Positions 1 through 6,789 of a DNA stretch of 7,246 bases are shown one piece after another. The notes under the pieces are model-generated. The model was not told where the DNA came from. It ran no database searches and was given only the letters and a program-made list of their open reading frames with translations. The position numbers were made by a program, and so were the translations under genes. The number at the start of each line of letters is the position of its first letter. The stretch's first letter is position 1. Origin of the DNA: Pseudomonadota bacterium (GTDB lineage Bacteria; Pseudomonadota; Gammaproteobacteria; Steroidobacterales; Steroidobacteraceae); the NCBI GenBank assembly GCA_021792815.1, contig JAJYTX010000124.1, positions 1-7,246 on the forward strand, written 5' to 3'.

Positions 1-237
1 AAGGAGCGCGGTGTCATGCAGCCGGTACAGGTGTCGCTCGCCAAGTGGAACAACTGCCGCATGGCGCTCGATGTGGCCCGCGACTGCCGCGACATGCTCG
101 GCGGCGCCGGCATCAGCGCCGAATACGCGCCCATCCGCCACATGCTCAACCTCGAGAGCGTCATCACCTACGAAGGCACCGAAACCATCCACGAGCTCTC
201 GGTGGGACGGGAGCTGACCGGGTGCAACGCGTTCTGA
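1..237 (+). CDS. gcdH: Glutaryl-CoA dehydrogenase, C-terminal part (5' end outside window)
   Basis: The window opens in frame inside this gene; 78 residues and the TGA stop are visible. It is the C-terminal helical domain of an acyl-CoA dehydrogenase. The order LGGAGISAEY (residues 34-42), IRHMLNLES (45-53), YEGTETIHEL (57-66), VGRELTG (68-74) and the end CNAF closely follows the glutaryl-CoA dehydrogenase subgroup, which typically has an LGGNGIS-EY, IRH-NLE, TYEGT and GIQAF pattern. The Glu of YEGT (codon 172-174) sits at the catalytic-base position of the family. These FAD enzymes oxidise and decarboxylate glutaryl-CoA to crotonyl-CoA in lysine, tryptophan and glutarate catabolism. Residues for FAD and the CoA tail lie upstream of the window. 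It is convergent with der and not part of that operon. Another acyl-CoA dehydrogenase subgroup is possible but less likely given the YEGT and NLE context. Confidence 0.9.
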   Translation, partial: KERGVMQPVQVSLAKWNNCRMALDVARDCRDMLGGAGISAEYAPIRHMLNLESVITYEGTETIHELSVGRELTGCNAF

Positions 238-263
238 ACCCCAGTTGATCTGCCTTGAGGTTC

Positions 264-285
264 CGGAGGGGTGCACGCCCCTTCG
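264..285 (+). terminator. Hairpin 26 nt after the gcdH stop, possible terminator without a U-tract
   Basis: Bases 264-271 pair with 278-285: seven Watson-Crick pairs and one G-T pair. A further T-G pair at 272/277 leaves a GCAC loop. The hairpin is strong and in the right place to end the gcdH transcript, but the bases after it are GC-rich with no T-run. It may protect the 3' end or act with Rho rather than terminate alone. It forms equally on the minus strand, where it could serve the end of the der transcript, again without a T-run. Confidence 0.35.
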
Positions 286-425
286 CCCGCGACCGGCTCC
301 CAAGGGATCTGGCAGCGCTGACTGTGGGCCGCGACGCCTGCTCTCACCAGATGATGGTATCCGGGTCGCGCGTGGTGACCGCCAAGGCCGACGCTTGCAC
401 AGGGAACTCGCTACGTCTTTCCCCG

Positions 426-442
426 CTCGCCACGGCGGCGAG
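426..442. other. GC-rich hairpin in the convergent gap
   Basis: CTCGCC at 426-431 and GGCGAG at 437-442 form a perfect 6-bp stem around a 5-base loop, ACGGC. It lies about 80 nt past the der stop on the minus strand and about 190 nt past gcdH on the plus strand. There is no T-run on either side, so it is not a classical terminator. In GC-rich DNA a stem of this size can occur by chance. Confidence 0.3.
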
Positions 443-522
443 GCACGCGGCGGTGGCAAGTCAAAATTACTCTCAGGGGCGACTCCGTTCTCGAGCGAGG
501 GAGGGAGGCACCGCACTCACCA

Positions 523-1896
523 TCATCGGGGGGCGCCGCGCGGCCGCCGCCTCTTCTGACCCGGCTTCTTCACTCTGCCCGGCCGGTCGTAGGGATTCTG
601 GTCCGTGCGGTACTCGACGACCACGGGGGTGGCGAACAGATCGAAGGTCTTGCGGAACACGTTGGTGAGGTACCGTGTATAGGCGCCCGGCACCGAGGAA
701 GTCTGGTTGCCGTGGATCACCACGCGTGGCGGATTGCGGCCGCCCTGGTGAGCGTAGCGCAGCTTGATGCGCCGGCCGTGCACCAGAGGCGGCTGGTGCA
801 CGCTCACCGCATGCTCCAGCGTGCGCGTCAGTTCCCGGGTCGGCATCTCTTTCATGGCGGCCTCGTAGGCCCGCACCGTGGAGCCGACGAGATCGCCCAC
901 CCCGGTGCCATGACGTGCCGAAATGAAGTGCAGCGGCGCGAACGGCACGAAATCCAGTTTCAGCGCGAGCTGACGGTGGATCGCCTCGCGCTGATCGGCC
1001 GGAATTCCGTCCCACTTGTTGACCGCGATGATCAGTGCGCGCCCCCGCTCGAGGGCGACGCCGAGCACGCTGGCGTCCTGCTCCGCCACCGTGTCGTGCG
1101 CATCGAGAACCAGGATCACGACATGGGCCTCTGCGATCGCCTGCAGGGTCTTGGCGACGCTGGCGCGCTCGACGATATCTTCGACCTTCGAGCGCCGCCG
1201 CATGCCTGCCGTATCGATGAGCGCGAACCGGCGGCCGTCGCGCTCAAACGGCACCAGGATGCTGTCGCGGGTGGTACCCGGCTGGTCACTCGCGATCACC
1301 CGCTCTTCTCCGATCAGGCGGTTGACCAGCGTGGACTTGCCGACATTGGGGCGGCCAACGATGGCGATGCGCACCTCTTGCGGACCGGCCGGCTCCTCGG
1401 GTTCCTGCTCGAGCCCCTCGAGCACGCGATCCATCAGATCCGCGCATCCCTGGCCGTGGCTCGCCGAAATATCCATTGGCTCGCCGAAGCCGAGCGTGTA
1501 GAAATCCGCGGTCGCGATCCCCGTATCGAGGCCCTCCGCCTTGTTGACGGCGAGCGTCACGGGCTTCCCGGACCTGCGCAGCTCCCGCGCTACGAAGTGA
1601 TCCTCCGGTGTGAGCCCCGCTCGGGCGTCGACCACGAACACCAGACGGTCGGCCTCCTGCACGGCGCGTCCCGTCTGCTCCCGCATCTGCGCCTCGATCC
1701 CCTTGGGGTTCTCGACCAGCCCCCCGGTATCGATGAGCACGCACGGCACCGGCCCCAGCCGCCCGAACCCATATTGGCGGTCGCGGGTGAGGCCGGGAAC
1801 ATCGGCGACGATGGCGTCACGGGTGCCGGTGAGCACGTTGAACAGGGTCGACTTGCCGACATTGGGCCGTCCGACGAGGGCGATGACGGGCAGCAT
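523..1896 (-). CDS. der: Ribosome-assembly double GTPase Der (EngA)
   Basis: Der is an essential GTPase with two tandem G domains that helps mature the 50S ribosomal subunit. The 457-residue protein shows both. Domain 1 has P-loop GRPNVGKS at 9-16, switch PGLTRD at 34-39, DTGG at 56-59, G4 NKAE at 118-121 and G5 SASHG at 144-148. Domain 2 has an identical P-loop at 181-188, PGTTRD at 206-211, DTAG at 228-231, NKWD at 293-296 and SARHG at 326-330. The KH-like domain spans about 350-432, and a very basic tail ([12 protein letters not shown]) follows, as in other proteobacterial Der proteins. An acidic linker near 160-174 joins the G domains. The ATG at 1896 starts directly at the expected N-terminus; no strong Shine-Dalgarno is seen. 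It lies 22 nt after bamB and is the last gene of the operon. The G4 of domain 1 has Glu where NKxD has Asp. Confidence 0.98.
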   Translation of the reverse strand: MLPVIALVGRPNVGKSTLFNVLTGTRDAIVADVPGLTRDRQYGFGRLGPVPCVLIDTGGLVENPKGIEAQMREQTGRAVQEADRLVFVVDARAGLTPEDHFVARELRRSGKPVTLAVNKAEGLDTGIATADFYTLGFGEPMDISASHGQGCADLMDRVLEGLEQEPEEPAGPQEVRIAIVGRPNVGKSTLVNRLIGEERVIASDQPGTTRDSILVPFERDGRRFALIDTAGMRRRSKVEDIVERASVAKTLQAIAEAHVVILVLDAHDTVAEQDASVLGVALERGRALIIAVNKWDGIPADQREAIHRQLALKLDFVPFAPLHFISARHGTGVGDLVGSTVRAYEAAMKEMPTRELTRTLEHAVSVHQPPLVHGRRIKLRYAHQGGRNPPRVVIHGNQTSSVPGAYTRYLTNVFRKTFDLFATPVVVEYRTDQNPYDRPGRVKKPGQKRRRPRGAPR

Positions 1897-1918
1897 GCGC
1901 CGCAGCTTCGACGCAGCG

Positions 1919-3079
1919 TCAGCGCGGTGAGACCCGGAACGCGGTAATCCGGCCGATATCGTTGATCACCAGCACCTCGTTGCCGATCGCCACCGGCGGG
2001 TTCGACACTCGTACGCCACCGGTCTCGGCACGGGCCTCGAACGCTCCGGTGCGCTTGTTCAGCCAGTGTACATAACCCTGGTAGTCGGCGACGATGATCC
2101 CATCGGCGCTGTCCGCGGGCTGAGTCAGCGAACGGTAGCGAAGCGCCTTCTGGCTCCAGAGCACTGCGCCGTTCTTTCGGTTCAGCGCGAACACCGCACC
2201 GTCTTCCGTCGACATGTAGACCGCCCGCTGGCCGAGCGCCAACCCGCGGAAGCTCGAGGCCTTGTGAGACCACCACGCCTGGCCGCTGCTGAGCGCCAGC
2301 ATGTCCACCGTACCGTGATAGCCCACCGCATAGACATCCTTGTCGGCGACGATGACCGGTCCTGCGATATCCGAAAGCCGCTCGATCGCAGTCTGGCCGC
2401 GCGGCTCCGAGATGGTCGCCACCCACAGCTGCGAGCCGTCCTGGGCATTGACGGCGAGAAGCTTGCCGTTGGCGAAGCCGCTGATGACCATTTTGCCCGT
2501 GATCACCGGGGTCGCCGCCGCCCGCAGCGACAGCGAGGGCATCTCCTGGTGGGTCGACCACAGCTCGTGCCCGTCCCGCGGGGAGAGCGCATGCAGCGTG
2601 CCGTCGATAGTGCGCACGGCCACGAGATCCGCCGACACCGCGGGCGAGGAGATCACCGCGCTGCTCAGCGCGCGTTTCCACAGCGGCTTGCCGTTCGCGG
2701 CATCCAGTGCGATCACGTAGCCGTCGCTCGCCCCGACGACGAGAAGATCACCGTGCACGGCGGGCCCCCCGCCGAGCGGCAGGCGGGTATCGGTTTGCCA
2801 CAGCCGCCGCCCCGTGCGCAGGTCGAACGCCGCGACCTGTCCTCCGTGACCGGAGGCAAACACACGCTCTCCCTGCACGGCAAGGCCGAGTCCCAGACGC
2901 AGAGCCTTGGTCTGACCGTCGCCGAAACCGAGAAAATGCAGCCCGCCCACCGAAGCGCTCCAGATCCGGCGCACGCGCAGCGTCGCGTGGATCGGAGCGA
3001 GCTTGGCCGGCTGATCGACTTCCTTGTGGGAGCAGGCGCTGAGCAGGGCCACGGCGAGCGCCGCGAGCCAGAATCTCAT
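1919..3079 (-). CDS. bamB: Outer membrane assembly lipoprotein BamB
   Basis: BamB is a periplasm-facing lipoprotein of the BAM complex, which binds BamA and helps insert beta-barrel proteins into the outer membrane. From the ATG at 3079 the protein has 386 residues and begins with a lipoprotein signal: MRFW, a hydrophobic core, and lipobox LSAC with Cys16. Ser at +2 fits outer-membrane sorting. The rest is a PQQ-like beta-propeller with repeated DG-x-ALD-x-x-xG-xx-LW units at about 79-94, 119-134, 159-174, 204-219, 256-270, 293-308 and 335-347, plus a closing strand near 375-382, consistent with eight blades. The BamA-contact motif LSLR is at 183-186. The downstream acidic pair reads D237-I-A239 instead of D-x-D. 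A GTG at 3139 opens the same frame and overlaps the yfgM stop by one base, but it would bury the signal peptide under 20 extra residues, so ATG 3079 is preferred. Confidence 0.95.
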   Translation of the reverse strand: MRFWLAALAVALLSACSHKEVDQPAKLAPIHATLRVRRIWSASVGGLHFLGFGDGQTKALRLGLGLAVQGERVFASGHGGQVAAFDLRTGRRLWQTDTRLPLGGGPAVHGDLLVVGASDGYVIALDAANGKPLWKRALSSAVISSPAVSADLVAVRTIDGTLHALSPRDGHELWSTHQEMPSLSLRAAATPVITGKMVISGFANGKLLAVNAQDGSQLWVATISEPRGQTAIERLSDIAGPVIVADKDVYAVGYHGTVDMLALSSGQAWWSHKASSFRGLALGQRAVYMSTEDGAVFALNRKNGAVLWSQKALRYRSLTQPADSADGIIVADYQGYVHWLNKRTGAFEARAETGGVRVSNPPVAIGNEVLVINDIGRITAFRVSPR

Positions 3080-3138
3080 CGATCGAGTGGTATGCGTATG
3101 CAAGGATCTACCCGCAGCGTTTGAAACCAGGATGGGCA
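3080..3138 (-). other. 59-nt yfgM-bamB spacer with no clear ribosome binding site
   Basis: This is the widest gap in an otherwise packed operon. On the minus strand no purine-rich Shine-Dalgarno lies in the last 15 nt before the bamB ATG. A 6-bp tandem repeat (GCATAC twice, 3090-3101 on the complement) lies 10-22 nt upstream of the start. I see no convincing -35/-10 pair and no sigma-E type promoter in it. Confidence 0.4.
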
Positions 3139-3834
3139 CTACTTGGCGGCCGGAGCGCTGAGCGCCGGGGGCCCGCTCCTGGCCGCCGAGGGGCCACCCG
3201 GCAGATTCGCGGCCAGATCGGAGATCTCCAGCTTCAGAAGGTTCGCGTTGGTCTCCCCGCCCGGATCATTGGCCCGCGCCAGCCGGTACTGTGCCAGGGC
3301 GGCCGAGCGATTGCCCAGCGCATAGTAGGCGTCGCCGCGCACCTCGGCATAGCGCGCCGCGAAGGCCTGTGGATTGACACCGTCGAGCGTCGCGAGCGCC
3401 GCCTGCGCCTGATTCTGAGCGATCTGTACCCGTGCCAGACGCAGCCGCGCGATCAGTGCCAGGATGGGGTCGTGAGCATGCATCATGACCACGCGCAGCT
3501 CTGAGGCCGCGCGGCCGAGCTGCCCGTCGCGGACGAACGCCGCGGCGGAAGCGAGTCTCGCCTGGTCCGCGTACGGCGTCGAGCCGAACCGGCGCTCGAT
3601 CTGCCCGGCGGCGGCAAATGCCCGGGTGTCATCCCCCCGGCCGAAAGCGCTCGCCATCTGCGCGTAAAGCGCCTCGGCGCCCAGATCGCGCTGCGCGACG
3701 CGCGCCTGCCACCAGCGGTATCCGCCCAGGCCGAGCACCGCAAGCAGCACGCCGGCCAGGATCGACGGCCCATTCCCCCGCAGCCAGCCGATCAGAGCAT
3801 CCCATCTTTCGCGTTCATCGAGATAACTGTCCAC
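3139..3834 (-). CDS. yfgM: YfgM family tetratricopeptide protein (SecYEG-associated)
   Basis: YfgM-type proteins are single-span inner membrane proteins with a periplasmic TPR domain. In E. coli YfgM works with PpiD next to the SecYEG translocon. The 231-residue protein has the family layout: an acidic, Trp-containing cytoplasmic N-terminus (MDSYLDERERWDALIGWL), one transmembrane helix at about 22-38 followed by YRWWQARV, then TPR-like helices through about residue 205. A Pro/Ala/Ser-rich tail (210-231) makes it somewhat longer than the E. coli protein. The start is a GTG at 3834, supported by a strong GGAGAGG just upstream. It lies 9 nt after hisS and before bamB, the order seen in E. coli and Pseudomonas, and this synteny adds to the sequence evidence. 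Confidence 0.92.
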   Translation of the reverse strand: MDSYLDERERWDALIGWLRGNGPSILAGVLLAVLGLGGYRWWQARVAQRDLGAEALYAQMASAFGRGDDTRAFAAAGQIERRFGSTPYADQARLASAAAFVRDGQLGRAASELRVVMMHAHDPILALIARLRLARVQIAQNQAQAALATLDGVNPQAFAARYAEVRGDAYYALGNRSAALAQYRLARANDPGGETNANLLKLEISDLAANLPGGPSAARSGPPALSAPAAK

Positions 3835-3836
3835 GA

Positions 3837-3843
3837 CCTCTCC
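3837..3843 (-). promoter_or_regulatory. Strong Shine-Dalgarno of yfgM
   Basis: GGAGAGG directly follows the hisS TGA stop and lies 2 nt before the GTG of yfgM; its GGAG core has 5 nt spacing. It decides the GTG start and suggests efficient re-initiation by ribosomes finishing hisS. Confidence 0.7.
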
Positions 3844-5133
3844 TCAGATGTGCCCGGCGGGACCGGCGAGCGCCGCTTCGATCGACGCGGCCAGGGTGGG
3901 CAGCGGACTTTCGCTCTGACCGGATTCCCGGCGCAAAGGTTTCAAAGAGACAACGCCGCGCGCCAGCTCTTCATCGCCCACGATCAGCGCGAGCGCCGCA
4001 CCGCTGCGATCGGCGCGGCGGAACTGCGCCTTGAAGTTGCCTCCACCGAGATTCAGCTCGAATCGCCTGGCCGGCAGCTCGGTACGCAGCCGCTCTGCGA
4101 GCGCGACCCCGGCGGGCGCGGCATGCGCGCCGCTCACAACGATATAGACATCGGGGGCGTTGGCGCCCTGCACCCGACCGGACTGCACGAGCAGCGTCAC
4201 CAGGCGCTCGACTCCCATGGCAAAACCGATGCCCGGCGTACTCTCGCCGCCGAGCTGGGCGATCAGGCCGTCGTAACGGCCGCCGGAGCATACGGCATCC
4301 TGGGCGCCGAGCGCATCCGTGATCCATTCGAAGACCGTGCGGCTGTAGTAGTCGAGGCCGCGGACCAGGCGGGGATTGATGCGAAATGGGACGCCGATGG
4401 CCTCGAGCGAAGCGCACAGTGCATCGAAATGCTCGCGCGACTGCGCATCGAGATGCTCGGTCAGAAGCGGCGCGGCCTCGATCAGCTCCCGCATGTCGGG
4501 ATTCTTGCTGTCAAGGATGCGCAGCGGATTGCCCTCCAGCCGCCGCCGGCTGTCGGCATCGAGCTGCTCGTGCCGCGCGCGGAAATATTCGATCAGCTTC
4601 CCGCGGTAGGTCCGCCTCGCCTCCGGGGTGCCGAGCGAGTTGATCTCCAGGCGCACCTGTTCGATTCCCAGGCGGCGCCACAGGCGTGCCGACAGCGCGA
4701 TCAGCTCGGCGTCCACGTCGGGCCCGCTCATGCCGACCGCCTCGACGTTGATCTGGTGAAACTGCCGATAGCGGCCCTTCTGCGGCCGCTCGTGGCGGAA
4801 CATCGGGCCCATGCACCAGAGCTTGTGCCGCTGGCCGCGCAGCAGCCCATTGCTGATCAGCGCGCGCATCACCCCGGCGGTGGCCTCCGGCCGCAGAGTC
4901 AGGCTGTCGCCGCCTTGATCCACGAAGGTGTACATTTCCTTTTCCACCACGTCGGTGTACTCGCCGATCGCCCTTCTGAACAGTTCGGTGTGCTCCACCA
5001 CGGGGATACGGATCTCCTGGTATCCGTATGAGGTCAGCAGCTCGCGCGCGGCAACCTCGAGAGTCCGCCATGCGCCGCTCTCGGCCGGCAGCACATCGTT
5101 CATCCCGCGGACGGGCTGGATCTCTTGCGTCAA
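3844..5133 (-). CDS. hisS: Histidyl-tRNA synthetase (class II)
   Basis: HisRS charges tRNA-His with histidine in the cytoplasm. From the preferred TTG start at 5133 the protein has 429 residues, close to the usual 420-430, and begins MTQEIQPVRGMNDVLP, matching the family N-terminus. Visible motifs are motif 1 region YGYQEIRIPVVEHTELF (36-52), TLRPEATA (79-86), motif 2 GPMFRHERPQKGRYRQFHQ (109-127), the histidine-binding RLVRGLDYYSRT (255-266), CSGGRYDGL (282-290), and motif 3 GIGFAMGVERL (301-311). The anticodon-binding domain covers about 327-425, including GGGNFKAQFRRAD at 363-375. The frame also has GTG at 5145 and ATG at 5175, but those would overlap rodZ by 11 and 41 nt and have no good ribosome binding site. 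The TTG has GGAG at 6-nt spacing and follows the rodZ stop by one base. All catalytic motifs look intact. Confidence 0.97.
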   Translation of the reverse strand: MTQEIQPVRGMNDVLPAESGAWRTLEVAARELLTSYGYQEIRIPVVEHTELFRRAIGEYTDVVEKEMYTFVDQGGDSLTLRPEATAGVMRALISNGLLRGQRHKLWCMGPMFRHERPQKGRYRQFHQINVEAVGMSGPDVDAELIALSARLWRRLGIEQVRLEINSLGTPEARRTYRGKLIEYFRARHEQLDADSRRRLEGNPLRILDSKNPDMRELIEAAPLLTEHLDAQSREHFDALCASLEAIGVPFRINPRLVRGLDYYSRTVFEWITDALGAQDAVCSGGRYDGLIAQLGGESTPGIGFAMGVERLVTLLVQSGRVQGANAPDVYIVVSGAHAAPAGVALAERLRTELPARRFELNLGGGNFKAQFRRADRSGAALALIVGDEELARGVVSLKPLRRESGQSESPLPTLAASIEAALAGPAGHI

Positions 5134-5134
5134 C

Positions 5135-6001
5135 TCACTCTCCACCGGCGCGCGGTCCGGACCGGACGCGGCCATCGGCTGTGATCAGGAACGAAGCGGT
5201 GTGATTGGCCTGTACGAACGCGGCAAACGATGTCAGTCGGCCATTGACCGCAAGCGTCACCCCCGGTGCGTATCCCAATACGACGTGCAGCGGCGCGCGG
5301 CCCTGCACGACGCGCATCGAGGCCGCCGGCACCAGCGAACGATACAGATGCCGGCCGCTGCCATCGTCCACCTCGGCCCAGCTCGGCGAGGCGAACCTCA
5401 GCGTGATCTGCACCGAACCGGCGGACGATGCCGCCGCAACCCGGCCCGCCGGAACCTGGCTTGCGGCCGCCGGCTCGCCCACCCGTGGCGCCGCCGCATG
5501 CGGTGCCGCTGGGGCTGCGGCCGGCCGCGGCGCCGGCCGCGGCGCGCCCTGATACCGCGCGGTCCGCGATTGTCCGGCCACGGACGGCGGCTTGTGCCAG
5601 CGGGACCAGCCCCACCACAGCGCGCTCACGACCAGCAGGGCCGCCAACAGCGCGATGCCTACGGTCGCCGTCCGGACTGCCAGGCGGCTGCCCGCTGCGC
5701 TGACGTGCGGAATGCGCGTCAGATCCGGTTCCGGGATCACCACCGCGTTCGTGAGCAGCCGTTGCAGTTCCTCGGCCGACTCGCCCAGCAGCTCGGCATA
5801 GCGCCCGAGGTAACTCTTGACGTAGATCGGCGCACCAAGCGCGTTGAAGTCCTCCGCCTCGAGCGTCCGGAGGATCTCAGCGTCGAGATGCAGCTTGCGC
5901 GCCGCGTCTGCGACAGTGAGCCCACTGCGCTCGCGGGCACTCCGCAGCCGCGCGCCGATACCGGCACCGCGGCCCGTCTCGCCGCCCGGTTGGCCCGTCA
6001 T
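5135..6001 (-). CDS. rodZ: Cell-shape protein RodZ (helix-turn-helix, one membrane span, DUF4115)
   Basis: RodZ is a bitopic inner-membrane protein that links MreB filaments to the elongation machinery and supports rod shape. The 288 residues (ATG at 6001) show the full layout. A cytoplasmic HTH_25-type domain spans about 13-85, with IGARLRSARERSGLTVADAA and the family signature DFNALGAPIYVKSYLGRYAE (51-70). A transmembrane helix lies at about 111-131, followed by a Trp-rich boundary (WWGWSRW). A Pro/Ala-rich periplasmic linker spans about 138-195, and the DUF4115 beta domain about 196-275. A TTG at 6010 could add three residues and would overlap the pilW stop; neither start has a strong ribosome binding site. 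The gene is shorter than E. coli RodZ, mostly in the linker. The last codons carry the hisS ribosome binding site. ispG, which usually follows rodZ, is absent. Confidence 0.94.
   Translation of the reverse strand: MTGQPGGETGRGAGIGARLRSARERSGLTVADAARKLHLDAEILRTLEAEDFNALGAPIYVKSYLGRYAELLGESAEELQRLLTNAVVIPEPDLTRIPHVSAAGSRLAVRTATVGIALLAALLVVSALWWGWSRWHKPPSVAGQSRTARYQGAPRPAPRPAAAPAAPHAAAPRVGEPAAASQVPAGRVAAASSAGSVQITLRFASPSWAEVDDGSGRHLYRSLVPAASMRVVQGRAPLHVVLGYAPGVTLAVNGRLTSFAAFVQANHTASFLITADGRVRSGPRAGGE
5140..5143 (-). promoter_or_regulatory. Shine-Dalgarno of hisS inside the rodZ 3' end
   Basis: The final rodZ codons read GGTGGAGAG before the TGA stop. The GGAG core is 6 nt from the TTG at 5133, the spacing expected for initiation there. 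This favours TTG over the upstream GTG and ATG and implies translational coupling of hisS to rodZ. Confidence 0.6.
5520..5545. repeat. Perfect 12-bp tandem duplication in the rodZ linker
   Basis: The 12-mer CCGGCCGCGGCG occurs twice back to back at 5521-5532 and 5533-5544, with one further matching base on each side. It is in frame, adds no frameshift, and encodes a doubled four-residue unit (APRP-APRP) in the Pro/Ala-rich periplasmic linker of RodZ. It is the kind of site where slippage could change linker length. Confidence 0.75.
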
Positions 6002-6006
6002 GAGCG

Positions 6007-6789
6007 TCAACCCGGATTGCGCCCCAGACTGGCCAGCGCACGCGTCTGAGCCGAGTCCGGAAAGTCGAGCTGGAGCTTACGCGCGTAGAGCTCGGCATCG
6101 AGCGCATCGTGCTGCGCGCGCATGACTTTGACCGCCAGCAACAGCAGACCGGGCGTCTCGTTGTAGGACGAGAGGTAGCTCGCGATCCGCGCGCGCGCCT
6201 GCGCCAATCGCCCACGTTTGAAATCCATGTCGGCGAGCTGCCATACGGCCTGCGCAAAATCCGGCCGGACCGCCAGTGCCGCGTGGAACATCTGCGCGGC
6301 CTGCGCGTAACGGTGCTGCGTACGCAGGCACACGCCCGCGTTGGTATAGGCAGCGGCCGGCGTCAGGTAAAGGGGGTTGCGCGCCGCCATCAGAAAGTAT
6401 TTGACCCCCTCGGCCTGGCGGCCGGTGCTGCACAGATAGACGGCGTAATTGTTCTGGAAGTCCGGGTTCCGGGGCGCGAGCCGCAGCGCCTCGCGAAACT
6501 CCCGGTCGGCCCGCGCCGGTTCGCCCAGCCGGGCGAACAGCAGCGCCCGAGCGTTGTGCACGTTGGGATCGTCGGCATTCTCGCGCACCGCCAGATCGAG
6601 TTTGTCCTTGGCCACCGCAAGCTCGCCGCGCTGCATGTAGGCGACGCCGAGCTCGGTGTTATAGACAGCAGCCTGATGCTGCCGCCGCAGCACCTGGGGG
6701 TTGGTGCAGCCGGCGAGCGCAATCGCGAGCAAGGCTGCGGCCAGGAACCCGGGTGCCGGGCGCCGCGTCCCCACTGGCAAGGCGCTCAT
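6007..6789 (-). CDS. pilW: Type IV pilus biogenesis lipoprotein PilW/PilF (pilotin, TPR)
   Basis: PilF (Pseudomonas) / PilW (Neisseria) is an outer-membrane lipoprotein with TPR repeats; in Pseudomonas it is the pilotin that places and assembles the PilQ secretin for type IV pili. The 260-residue protein begins with a signal peptide and lipobox LAGC, Cys28, with Thr at +2. TPR-like repeats follow from about 42 to 208: [78 protein letters not shown] and [19 protein letters not shown] further helical C-terminus ends at 260. The ATG at 6789 overlaps the rlmN TGA as ATGA, so translation is probably coupled; no Shine-Dalgarno is evident. An upstream extension of 27 codons in the same frame would place an Arg/His-rich stretch before the signal peptide and is rejected. 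Its place between rlmN and rodZ matches Pseudomonas. Confidence 0.93.
   Translation of the reverse strand: MSALPVGTRRPAPGFLAAALLAIALAGCTNPQVLRRQHQAAVYNTELGVAYMQRGELAVAKDKLDLAVRENADDPNVHNARALLFARLGEPARADREFREALRLAPRNPDFQNNYAVYLCSTGRQAEGVKYFLMAARNPLYLTPAAAYTNAGVCLRTQHRYAQAAQMFHAALAVRPDFAQAVWQLADMDFKRGRLAQARARIASYLSSYNETPGLLLLAVKVMRAQHDALDAELYARKLQLDFPDSAQTRALASLGRNPG

Larger units (their letters stand above)
238..522. other. Non-coding gap between convergent gcdH and der
   Basis: This is a 285-bp stretch between the two convergent stop codons. No open frame in it has a plausible start, ribosome binding site and recognisable protein. It holds two hairpin-forming segments (264-285 and 426-442) and a short AT-rich patch around 461-470, the only one in an otherwise GC-rich gap. 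I found no tRNA T-loop, no recognisable riboswitch core and no T-run that would make a classical intrinsic terminator on either strand. It probably holds the 3' untranslated regions of both transcripts. A small RNA cannot be excluded. Confidence 0.6.

Noticed and set aside
248..270. Minus-strand resemblance to 4.5S/SRP RNA (TCCGGAA and CAAGGCAGAT)
   Set aside because: The conserved GGAAGCAGCC core between the two blocks is absent and the flanks do not form the long SRP hairpin.
344..460. 38-codon open stretch on the minus strand ending in TTRDPDTIIW
   Set aside because: Its end looks protein-like, but it is very short, has no good start or ribosome binding site, and is bounded by an in-frame stop. 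I could not match it to a family; a remnant of a lost gene is possible but unsupported.
350..527. A 6S-like RNA closed by the 9-bp inverted repeat
   Set aside because: A 9-bp match in a gap of this length is not rare by chance, the stem does not extend, and one arm covers the der stop codon; no 6S conserved bubble is seen.
245..668. Plus-strand frames in the convergent gap running into the der 3' end
   Set aside because: They have no plausible ribosome binding site, are basic and Arg-rich, and end inside der on the opposite strand.
712..1947. 411-codon open frame on the plus strand opposite der
   Set aside because: It is antisense to an intact Der with all motifs. Long antisense frames are expected in GC-rich coding DNA, and the translation shows no recognisable domain.
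2066..3124. 352-codon plus-strand frame opposite bamB
   Set aside because: It is rich in Arg, His, Pro and Ala and lies opposite a clear beta-propeller lipoprotein; it is a mirror effect of codon bias.
3850..5031. 393-codon plus-strand frame opposite hisS
   Set aside because: It is antisense to a fully conserved HisRS and has no domain-like pattern or supporting start context.
4928..6049. 373-codon plus-strand frame opposite the hisS start and rodZ
   Set aside because: Its composition is low-complexity Arg/Pro and it spans two real genes on the other strand.
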